From Anaerococcus sp. (lineage in GTDB: Bacteria; Bacillota; Clostridia; Tissierellales; Peptoniphilaceae), in NCBI GenBank assembly GCA_030825745.1, contig JAPJPH010000008.1:1-16081 (forward strand): a stretch of 16,081 nucleotides of DNA. The letters run 5' to 3'. The notes beneath the pieces are model-generated. The model was not told where the DNA came from and did no database searches. It worked only from the letters and a program-made list of their open reading frames with translations. The position numbers and the translations under genes were made by a program. Positions within the stretch are counted from its first letter, which is position 1. Each line of letters opens with the position of its first letter. Below are positions 8,142-14,749 of this stretch, piece by piece.

Positions 8142-9239
8142 TTATGCGATTTTTAGCTTAAGATTAACTAAATTTTGTATAATGTTATAATCATACCCAG
8201 CATAAGTTAGTCTTAATCTCCTATCATTTCCAACTCCCCACTTGCCCATTATAACCTCATCAGCTATAGTATCTAGGCCTTTTTTGGAAACTCCAGTCAT
8301 GATAAGTGGGTAGTCTTTATATAAAACATTTTTGTCTATATCATAGTTATATCCCAAAACTCCACCTTTTGAAGAATATTGCCATGAATCAAAATCAGTA
8401 GAATTATATGATGGGTAGTCTTTGCTAGCCCAATCAGCTATCCAAAACTCGTTATCTTCTCTTACCTTTTTACTTAGATATTTATCAGCAAACCAAGGAT
8501 AAGAATATATTCCTGAAACATAGCCATTTCTTCTAAGGGTAGTTGTAAAGGCATTTGCAGCCTTAGATATATCTTCTCTACTATGATTTAGTTGGATATC
8601 ATGATCTTCTATATCTATATAAACTGGTAGGGATACCTTTTTGTTTTTTATGATAGATAAAACAAAGTTAGCCTCTTTTATAGCATCTTTTTCATTTACA
8701 GCCCTAGAGTAATGGTAAAAACCTATAGGGATATCCCTAGAATTTAAATTATTATAATGAATATCTACAGCCTTATCCTTGCTTAGTTTTTTATTTTTTT
8801 CTGTTATAGATGACCTTAGTATAGCCCCATCTATATTTGAAGATAGGTAATCATAGTCTATTTTAGTTGGAGTTTGATACTCACTCATATCCACTACCTT
8901 ATCATAGACCTCAGTTTTTGGTAATAAAGCTTCATTATTATTTGGAGTTTGATCTTTTATATTTTCTGTTTTAATATCTGCCACTTCTTCTTCTATTTTT
9001 TCTGCCACTTCATTTTTCTCTAAATGATCCTTATCTTTAGTTTCCCTAACTTCAAGATCTTTTATAAGATCATCTGCTTTTACTTCTTTTTCTAGTTTCT
9101 CACTTGCCATATTATTATCTATTAGGACCTGGTCTACATTAGAATCATCGTAATATACTATATCTTTAGCATGAGCAACCTCTGGCAATAATATAGCAAA
9201 GGTACACACCGATGTTATAAATGTTTTTTTGATATTCAT
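8142..9239 (-). CDS. Secreted GH25 lysozyme-type autolysin with C-terminal CW_7 wall-binding repeat
   Basis: This 365-residue protein would be exported and would cleave peptidoglycan glycan strands (muramidase). Residues 1-24 form a signal peptide ending VAHA before KDIVYY. Residues about 30-108 are a Lys/Glu/Asp-rich linker. The GH25 domain spans about 112-312: VDMSEYQ carries D117, GFYHYSRA is the usual strand, YIDIED carries D209 and E211 of the DxE catalytic pattern, and FWIADW and SWQYSS follow. Residues about 320-361 match one CW_7 repeat (LDTIADEVIMGKWG, then AGYDYNIIQ), the module known from the pneumococcal phage endolysin Cpl-7. AAGGAG lies 5 bases before the ATG. It has its own promoter at 9270-9298 and precedes the YdbC-like gene. 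It could instead be a phage-derived lysin kept as an autolysin. Confidence 0.92.
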   Translation of the reverse strand: MNIKKTFITSVCTFAILLPEVAHAKDIVYYDDSNVDQVLIDNNMASEKLEKEVKADDLIKDLEVRETKDKDHLEKNEVAEKIEEEVADIKTENIKDQTPNNNEALLPKTEVYDKVVDMSEYQTPTKIDYDYLSSNIDGAILRSSITEKNKKLSKDKAVDIHYNNLNSRDIPIGFYHYSRAVNEKDAIKEANFVLSIIKNKKVSLPVYIDIEDHDIQLNHSREDISKAANAFTTTLRRNGYVSGIYSYPWFADKYLSKKVREDNEFWIADWASKDYPSYNSTDFDSWQYSSKGGVLGYNYDIDKNVLYKDYPLIMTGVSKKGLDTIADEVIMGKWGVGNDRRLRLTYAGYDYNIIQNLVNLKLKIA

Positions 9240-9269
9240 ATCTACTCCTTATATTGATCATCTACAAGT

Positions 9270-9298
9270 ATTATAAAATATCTATAATAAATATGCAA
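9270..9298 (-). promoter_or_regulatory. Internal promoter upstream of the GH25 autolysin gene
   Basis: On the minus strand TTGCAT (9298-9293) and TATAAT (9275-9270) are exactly 17 bases apart, about 31 bases before the ATG at 9239. No terminator separates it from msrA, so the autolysin and YdbC-like genes may be read both from here and from the upstream operon. Confidence 0.65.
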
Positions 9299-9305
9299 TT
9301 TATTA

Positions 9306-9794
9306 TTATAGACTAGCTGGTTTATCATTTAAGTTGATATGACAATATCCACTAGGATTTTTCTTTAGGTAATCTTGGTGGTATTCTTCTGCTTTAATAT
9401 AATTTCTCAAAGGCTCTATTTCTACTTCTATTTTCCTATCTTCTTTTTCTTGTTTTTTATCAAAAAAATCTTTTACAATATCTAGGGTTTTGCTATCATC
9501 GCTATAGACTCCTGTCCTATATTGACGTCCTATATCACCACCTTGTTTATTTATTGAAAATGGATCTATTATATAATAAAAATATTCTAAAATTTTTACA
9601 AGTGAGATTTCTTCACTATCATAGCTTATTTTTACAGTCTCTGCATGATCAGTGTTTTTTAAATTCTCATAGAAGGTATCTTCTGTATTTCCATTGGCAT
9701 AGCCAGTTTCAGTAGCTAAAATACCTTTTATACTATTAAAGTAGGCATCTACTCCCCAAAAACATCCACCTGCTAAATATATTATTTCTTTCAT
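9306..9794 (-). CDS. msrA: Peptide methionine-S-sulfoxide reductase MsrA
   Basis: This 162-residue cytosolic enzyme reduces the S-epimer of methionine sulfoxide. The catalytic Cys is C11 in AGGCFWG. E52 in HAETVKISYD and the GGDIGRQYRTGVY block are conserved. C151 in GYCHINL is the only other Cys and a candidate resolving residue. The loop before E52 is slightly shortened: where many relatives have YEEVC...TGHAE this reads YENLKNTDHAE, so Asp replaces the usual Gly. No MsrB domain is fused and none is adjacent. The ATG overlaps the stop of the upstream exporter subunit (ATGA), which implies translational coupling. AAGGAG lies 6 bases upstream. Confidence 0.95.
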   Translation of the reverse strand: MKEIIYLAGGCFWGVDAYFNSIKGILATETGYANGNTEDTFYENLKNTDHAETVKISYDSEEISLVKILEYFYYIIDPFSINKQGGDIGRQYRTGVYSDDSKTLDIVKDFFDKKQEKEDRKIEVEIEPLRNYIKAEEYHQDYLKKNPSGYCHINLNDKPASL

Positions 9795-10258
9795 TTTTTA
9801 CTCCTTGTAAAATCAGTTCTTTTAACTTTTCTAGATCTAAAACTTCTAAGGGATGTTGAAAATGATGATGATAACAATATCCCAAAGGCTATTGCTCCTG
9901 CTATGGCCATAGCCTTATAAAATGAAGCTAGAACCATATCTGTCTGGTTTTCGATAAAAAATTTCATAGCATTATACACAGCCTCTCCTGGACATAGGTT
10001 TATAACACCTGGCACTATGAAAATTATAGCAGGAAACTTAAATATCTTGGCACAATAGTCAGATATAATGCTTATAAAAAAGGCTGATGCAAATGTACCT
10101 ATGTATATGGAGCCTGTTATTTGTGAAAAAAATTTATAAACTACCCAGCCAATTCCTGCATTTAAGGCAGCTATGAGCAAGGTTTTAGTTGGTGATTGGA
10201 ATACCAAAGCAAACCCAAAGGCTGCTAGAAAGGCTAGTAAAAATTGTTGAACATACAT
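9791..10258 (-). CDS. ThrE-like exporter, small membrane subunit (ThrE_2/YjjB type)
   Basis: This 155-residue protein is almost wholly hydrophobic, with about four or five membrane helices and a basic tail (RSFRSRKVKR). The segments SPTKTLLIAALNAGIGW, ISDYCAKIFKFPAIIF and VPGVINLCPGEAVYNAM are typical of the small half of two-gene threonine/serine exporters. In Corynebacterium ThrE the two halves are fused; in E. coli the pair is YjjP-YjjB, for which succinate export has also been proposed in enterobacteria, so the substrate is open. Its ribosome binding site, AAGGAG, overlaps the stop codon of the large-subunit gene, and its stop overlaps the msrA start. The two subunits are therefore made together. 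Confidence 0.88.
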   Translation of the reverse strand: MYVQQFLLAFLAAFGFALVFQSPTKTLLIAALNAGIGWVVYKFFSQITGSIYIGTFASAFFISIISDYCAKIFKFPAIIFIVPGVINLCPGEAVYNAMKFFIENQTDMVLASFYKAMAIAGAIAFGILLSSSFSTSLRSFRSRKVKRTDFTRSKK

Positions 10259-10267
10259 ATAAGCTCC

Positions 10268-11053
10268 TTATCTGAGGAAAGTAAATAGAGTTATAGGTAG
10301 GGCTGCTCCAAGCGCTAGGGCCGATGATACAAGGATAGCTGTAACAGCTCCTGTAAGGCCACTGGTAGCATCCCCACTTAATAGGTCTCTCATAGCATTT
10401 GTTAGGGTAATACCTGGCAAAAACGCCATTAGGGCAGATATAACGATCTTATCAAAGTTAATACCTGGAACCATTAGGAAAAATGCCATGGTCATCAAGG
10501 AAGTTGATAAACCTGCCACAAAATTTATTAGGAAAAATCCAAATTTAGCCCTGCTTATCTGATCACTTACTATGTAAGAAATAAAGCCTACTATTAGAGC
10601 ATAGGGCATATCCTTATAGGTGCCCCCTAATAAAATCAAAAATGCAGCTGCAGATAAACCAGAACCTATTACCTCTAGATATACTGGCTTACCAGGGTCA
10701 GATTTTATCCTATCAAGCTCTATTAGGGCCTCTTTAAGGGTATACTTGCCACTAACAAATTCCCTAGAAAATGTGTTTGCCTTATCTATAAAATAGAGGT
10801 TGTTTCTCCTAGTTTTTACCCTTCTAAGGTTGGTATGGACCTCACCTTCAAAAGAAAAAGATAAGATAATAACATTAGAGGTTGAATATACATCCACATC
10901 CTTTATATTTATTTTGCTTTTTACTATTCTTTCAACCGTATCTTCTACCCTGTATATCTCTGCCCCATTAGCCAGCATAATAGCCCCTGCTATAGTTGCA
11001 ATCTCAGATAGGATAACAGCATTTTCAAGAGTACTTATAGTTTTCTTTTCCAT
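10268..11053 (-). CDS. ThrE-like exporter, large subunit (YjjP type)
   Basis: This is the large half of the exporter, 261 residues. The soluble N-terminal part carries the family signature NGAEIYRVEDTVERI (residues about 28-43) and the FEGEVHTNLRRV segment. The C-terminal part (about 128-260) has four or five membrane helices and the conserved PGITLTNAMRDLLSGD. Two adjacent ATG codons exist. The AAGGA site is only 2 bases from the first (11056) and 5 from the second (11053), so I prefer 11053; the difference is one residue. It starts 13 bases after the stop codon of the J-domain gene and is followed 9 bases on by the small subunit, forming one transcript. The substrate could be Thr/Ser or a dicarboxylate. 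Confidence 0.9.
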   Translation of the reverse strand: MEKKTISTLENAVILSEIATIAGAIMLANGAEIYRVEDTVERIVKSKINIKDVDVYSTSNVIILSFSFEGEVHTNLRRVKTRRNNLYFIDKANTFSREFVSGKYTLKEALIELDRIKSDPGKPVYLEVIGSGLSAAAFLILLGGTYKDMPYALIVGFISYIVSDQISRAKFGFFLINFVAGLSTSLMTMAFFLMVPGINFDKIVISALMAFLPGITLTNAMRDLLSGDATSGLTGAVTAILVSSALALGAALPITLFTFLR

Positions 11054-11066
11054 CATCTTCCTTTTT

Positions 11067-11834
11067 CTATTTGTAAGTGTTTTTATATTTTTTTATATTA
11101 TCTTCACTTAGAAACTCATAGGCATCATTGACCTTGGTAAACATTTCTGTTGCATTTGGATCCTTGTTGATATCTGGGTGATATTTTTTGGCAAGTTTTC
11201 TATAATTTAGCTTAACCTGGTATATATCAGCGCTAGTATCAAGACCAAGGACTGCTAGAGATTTTTCATATTTTTCCTTAAATCCTACATTGTTAACATT
11301 TGAGTAGGTATTTTGGTTATTATAATCATTATAAGAGTTGCCAGTTTGGTAGTAGGATCCACTAAAGCCCCTAAACATCTCCTCAAACCTCTTGTTCATC
11401 TCTTCTTGATAGGCCCTAGCTGCTTCTTCTTCTCTCCTTCTTTTTTCATTTTCCATATTAAACTTATACTTATTTGAATAATCTGAAAATGAATCATAGC
11501 CTACCTTCTTGCCTGTAATTAAACTATCTGCCCTGTCATACATCCACTCTGTTATGGTGTAGTTACCATACCTAAGTAATGATACAAACTTTGGTCCTAG
11601 GATTGGTATGATAATTATAGAAAAAATCACATACCACCACTCTCTTGGAAGGGCTAGTGCAAATATGGGCACAAAGAAAAAGGTAGAGCATCCTATAAGT
11701 AGGACAAATAATAGAAGCTGTCTAATACCCTCAAAGGTCATAACAATGACATTTATAACATTTATTAAAAAATTAAATATATGGCCGATACCTGTAGCCA
11801 ACATATGTAATACTTTTCCAAAAAATTTCCCCAT
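11067..11834 (-). CDS. Membrane-anchored J-domain (DnaJ-like) protein
   Basis: This 255-residue protein is not a canonical DnaJ. Residues about 15-90 contain two or three membrane helices (centred near 22-35, 38-62 and 66-85). Residues about 128-160 are a charged, Arg/Glu-rich helix that may be coiled coil. Residues 160-185 are a Gly/Ser/Tyr/Asn-rich linker. Residues about 188-250 form a C-terminal J domain with the HPD motif at H219-D221 and the helix YRKLAKKYHPDINKD. There is no zinc-finger or substrate-binding domain, so it probably recruits DnaK to the inner face of the membrane for one job. It is the first gene of the operon with the ThrE-like exporter and MsrA. The ATG is preceded by GAGAGGA. 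The function is unknown; help with exporter assembly is only a guess. Confidence 0.85.
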   Translation of the reverse strand: MGKFFGKVLHMLATGIGHIFNFLINVINVIVMTFEGIRQLLLFVLLIGCSTFFFVPIFALALPREWWYVIFSIIIIPILGPKFVSLLRYGNYTITEWMYDRADSLITGKKVGYDSFSDYSNKYKFNMENEKRRREEEAARAYQEEMNKRFEEMFRGFSGSYYQTGNSYNDYNNQNTYSNVNNVGFKEKYEKSLAVLGLDTSADIYQVKLNYRKLAKKYHPDINKDPNATEMFTKVNDAYEFLSEDNIKKYKNTYK

Positions 11835-11856
11835 CTATTCCTCTCTTTCTCCTATG

Positions 11857-11885
11857 ATTATACGATTAGCAACTAATAAAGTCAT
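11857..11885 (-). promoter_or_regulatory. Promoter of the J-protein/ThrE/MsrA operon
   Basis: On the minus strand ATGACT (11885-11880) and TATAAT (11862-11857) are 17 bases apart. The start codon at 11834 lies about 23 bases beyond the -10 element. It sits directly downstream of the ABC transporter terminator at 11901-11925. Confidence 0.55.
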
Positions 11886-11900
11886 ATAAAAAGGGCAAAA

Positions 11901-11925
11901 GAAAAAAGACAGTTTCCTGTCTTTT
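11901..11925 (-). terminator. Rho-independent terminator of the ABC transporter gene
   Basis: AAAAGACAG (11904-11912) pairs with CTGTCTTTT (11917-11925) around TTTC. On the minus strand the stem continues into TTTTTTC. It lies about 105 bases beyond the stop codon at 12031, leaving a long 3' untranslated region. Confidence 0.85.
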
Positions 11926-11974
11926 ATTAGCCTAATAGTATTTTTAAAATATCTTAATTAAATAAGTGGATAAA

Positions 11975-12015
11975 AGCATGGATAGATATCACTTGGTATA
12001 AAATCAATCCACGCT
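11975..12015 (-). other. Second stem-loop in the 3' untranslated region of the ABC transporter gene
   Basis: On the minus strand AGCGTGGAT (12015-12007) pairs with ATCCATGCT (11983-11975), nine pairs with one G-U, around a 23-base loop and followed by TTTT. It lies 16 bases after the stop codon and well before the main terminator. It could be a weak terminator or an mRNA-stabilising hairpin. Confidence 0.4.
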
Positions 12016-12030
12016 AAATGAATGTTCTCT

Positions 12031-13806
12031 CTAACCGAATAAGTCTGTATTATTAGTATTATATAGCCTATAGTAGACTCCCTTTTTAGCCAATAGATCA
12101 TTATGAGATCCTCTTTCTACTATGCCATCATAGGTTAAAACTAATATTTCATCTGCATTTTGTATAGTAGATAGTCTGTGGGCTATGGTTAGGGTAGTTC
12201 TGCCCTTACTTAACTCCTCTAGTGATTTTTGCACTATAGCCTCACTCTTATTATCCAAGGCCGATGTAGCCTCATCTAGGATAAGGATAGGTGGGTTTTT
12301 TAGGAAAACTCTAGCTATTGATATTCTTTGTTTTTGACCACCGGATAGTTTGACTCCACGTTCTCCTATATAGGTATCAAATCCATATGGAAGATCTTTT
12401 ATAAACTCGCTAGCACCAGCAAGCTCTGCCGCTTTTTCTATCTCTTTGATAGTTGCATCTTCCTTACCATATCTAATATTATCCTTGACTGTTCCACTAA
12501 ATAGGTAAACGTCCTGTTGGACTATTCCTATATTATCCCTAAGTGAATCTATAGTTAAATCTTTTATATCAGACCCATCTATCTTTATAGATCCCTTATT
12601 TACATCATAAAATCTTGGTATTAGTTTAGAAATGGTAGTCTTTCCTGCACCAGATGGTCCAACTAGGGCTATGTTTTCCCCAACATTTATAGAAAAGCTC
12701 ATATCATCTAGGACATATGGGTCTTCTTCCTTAGTCTCTGGATATTTGAAATATACATGGTCAAATTCTATATTACCCTTTACATCAGTTAGCTCTTTTG
12801 AGTCCATTTTATCAAATATTGTCTTATCTAGACTCATGATTTCAACAAATCTTTCAATACCTGTAGTTCCTCTTTCAAAGGTATCAGTAAAGTTTATTAG
12901 TCTTTCTATAGTTGCTACAAGCATATTTAAATACATAGTAAAGGCAATAAGCTCACCTGGTGTAATTATGTTATTTAAAACAAAAAATCCACCCAAAAGA
13001 ATTAATAAGGTATACATGAGTCCTGAGAAAGTATCTTTTACTGAAAAATACTTGGCCATGTTTATATATTGGTCTTTCTTTATATCTGCATACTTGTTAT
13101 TTTCCTTGCCAAACTTATTTACTTCTATATTTTCATTGGCAAAAGATTTTACTACAGAAATTCCTAATAGAGTATCTTCTATACCTGAGTTGATCTCACC
13201 TACTTGTCTTCTAGTATTTAGAGTTGCCTGCCTAAACTTTGCCCTAGATTTTCTACTGACCAAGTACATGGTAGGTATTAGGATATAAATCATTAGTGAT
13301 AGTTTCCAATCTATAGCAAGTAGGACTACAAATGATATAACTAGTTTAATAAATCCTGCCAAAAATTCTTCAGGAACATGGTGGGAGAACTCTGTTATAT
13401 CAAATAAATCCGTAGTTATCCTACTCATGATCTGGCCTATCTTTGCCTCATTGAAAAATTCAGTATCCATGGTTAGCAGATGGTTAAATACATCCCTTCT
13501 CATATCTCTTTCAATCTTAGCTCCCATGATATGACCAAATGATTGCATAATAAATCTAGAGATTACTGAGACTAGCTTTGTAATAGCATATATAATTGCA
13601 ACCTTGATAACCCTACTTTGATCTAGGATACCTATTTGTGCCCAATCTGTAAGATAGGATAAAAGCAAGGGTAATATAAGCTCACTTACCGTAGTAAGAG
13701 CAGCTGATATCAAATCTATAACAAGGGTCTTTGTGTAAGGTTTATAATATGGGATAAACTCTTTTAAAAGCTCCTTGTTTGAGTGAGTATTATTTTTATC
13801 TCTCAT
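12031..13806 (-). CDS. ABC-type multidrug/lipid exporter half-transporter (fused membrane and ATPase domains)
   Basis: This 591-residue protein would sit in the cytoplasmic membrane and export a hydrophobic compound, drug or lipid as a dimer. Residues about 20-320 form the six-helix exporter membrane domain (IDLISAALTT..., then GQIMSRITTDL). The ATPase domain follows about residue 345: Walker A GPSGAGKT at 383-390 (K389), Q-loop IVQQDVYLFSGT, signature LSGGQ at 487-491, Walker B LILDEATSALD with D511-E512, and the switch His H543 in AHRL. All catalytic residues are intact, so a homodimer is possible. No partner half-transporter or regulator gene is adjacent, unlike many heterodimeric exporters. 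The ATG has AGGAGG 4 bases upstream. It diverges from nfnA and has its own terminator. The substrate is unknown. Confidence 0.93.
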   Translation of the reverse strand: MRDKNNTHSNKELLKEFIPYYKPYTKTLVIDLISAALTTVSELILPLLLSYLTDWAQIGILDQSRVIKVAIIYAITKLVSVISRFIMQSFGHIMGAKIERDMRRDVFNHLLTMDTEFFNEAKIGQIMSRITTDLFDITEFSHHVPEEFLAGFIKLVISFVVLLAIDWKLSLMIYILIPTMYLVSRKSRAKFRQATLNTRRQVGEINSGIEDTLLGISVVKSFANENIEVNKFGKENNKYADIKKDQYINMAKYFSVKDTFSGLMYTLLILLGGFFVLNNIITPGELIAFTMYLNMLVATIERLINFTDTFERGTTGIERFVEIMSLDKTIFDKMDSKELTDVKGNIEFDHVYFKYPETKEEDPYVLDDMSFSINVGENIALVGPSGAGKTTISKLIPRFYDVNKGSIKIDGSDIKDLTIDSLRDNIGIVQQDVYLFSGTVKDNIRYGKEDATIKEIEKAAELAGASEFIKDLPYGFDTYIGERGVKLSGGQKQRISIARVFLKNPPILILDEATSALDNKSEAIVQKSLEELSKGRTTLTIAHRLSTIQNADEILVLTYDGIVERGSHNDLLAKKGVYYRLYNTNNTDLFG

Positions 13807-13865
13807 TATTCCTCCTGTTCTTTTCTCATATTACTCTACTATATATTATTAATTATTCATCTATA

Positions 13866-13894
13866 TTGAATATGGATATATAATTTGATAAAAT
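13866..13894 (+). promoter_or_regulatory. Probable promoter of the nfnA-nfnB operon
   Basis: TTGAAT (13866-13871) and TAAAAT (13889-13894) are 17 bases apart. This would start the mRNA almost at the AGGAGG site (13902-13907), leaving a very short leader. An overlapping perfect TATAAT at 13879-13884 could serve instead, but its -35 would be poor. Confidence 0.45.
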
Positions 13895-13912
13895 TTGTAC
13901 TAGGAGGATATT

Positions 13913-14749
13913 ATGGCAAGAATAATAGAAAAAACAAACCTAAATAGCAATACAATCAAGTTTGTAGTAAGTGCCAAAGATATAGCCAAAAGAGCTCTAC
14001 CAGGACAATTTATTATACTAAGACTTGACGAAAAAGGAGAAAGAGTTCCCTTTACCATATCTGAAACTGATGATGAGAATGTAACTATCATAGTCCAAGT
14101 TGTAGGTGGGACTACCATGAGGATGAATGATTTAAAAAAAGGAGATGGATTTTTAGATTTTGTAGGGCCATTAGGAAAACCAACCGAACTAGATTTTCTA
14201 AAAGGAAAAAACGTTTGTGTAGTTGGTGGAGGGCTCGGAACTGCTATAGCCTATCCCCAAGCAAAATACCTACACGAAATAGGTGCAAACGTTGATGTAA
14301 TAATGGGCTTTAAAAATAAAGACATAATAATATTAGAAGAAGAACTAAAAAATTGTTCAGACAATTTATACATAACAACAGACGATGGATCATATGGACG
14401 CCAAGGCTTTGTAACAGAGGTTTTAGATGATTTAATAAAAGAAGGTAAAAAGTATGATCATGTTCTAACCATAGGCCCTGCTATAATGATGAAAAATGTT
14501 GTGGCAGTTACCAAACCTGAAAATATCCCAACAACAGTAAGTATGAACTCAACTATGGTTGATGGTACTGGAATGTGTGGTTGTTGTAGACTTACAGTAG
14601 GTGGCCAAATGAAATTTGCCTGTGTAGACGGACCTGACTTTGATGGTTTTTTAGTAGACTTTGACGAAGCTATGAATAGGGCCAGAAACTACAGCACACA
14701 AGAAAGAGAACATATCTGTAATCTTACAGGGGAGGTTAGAAATGCCTAG
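13913..14749 (+). CDS. nfnA: NfnA-type FAD/NAD-binding [2Fe-2S] subunit (NADH-dependent reduced ferredoxin:NADP+ oxidoreductase small subunit)
   Basis: This 278-residue flavoprotein belongs to the PyrK/sulfide dehydrogenase-like branch of the ferredoxin reductase superfamily. The FAD-binding barrel contains PGQF (30-33) and RVPFTIS (44-50). The NAD-binding domain begins VVGGGLGTAIAYPQAKYL at 103. The C-terminal iron-sulfur loop has D217 in DGTGMCGCC, then C222, C224, C225 and C237. An Asp-plus-three-Cys [2Fe-2S] pattern is known from Thermotoga NfnA. Together with the next gene it should form the bifurcating NfnAB complex, coupling NADH and reduced ferredoxin to NADPH formation. AGGAGG lies 5 bases before the ATG. 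Its last 8 bases overlap nfnB. In databases such proteins are often called sulfide/dihydroorotate dehydrogenase-like. Confidence 0.88.
   Translation: MARIIEKTNLNSNTIKFVVSAKDIAKRALPGQFIILRLDEKGERVPFTISETDDENVTIIVQVVGGTTMRMNDLKKGDGFLDFVGPLGKPTELDFLKGKNVCVVGGGLGTAIAYPQAKYLHEIGANVDVIMGFKNKDIIILEEELKNCSDNLYITTDDGSYGRQGFVTEVLDDLIKEGKKYDHVLTIGPAIMMKNVVAVTKPENIPTTVSMNSTMVDGTGMCGCCRLTVGGQMKFACVDGPDFDGFLVDFDEAMNRARNYSTQEREHICNLTGEVRNA

Noticed and set aside
12632..13288. A 218-codon rightward open frame opposite the ABC transporter gene.
   Set aside because: It lies antisense to conserved ABC transporter motifs, has no promoter or ribosome binding site, and is a codon-bias shadow.
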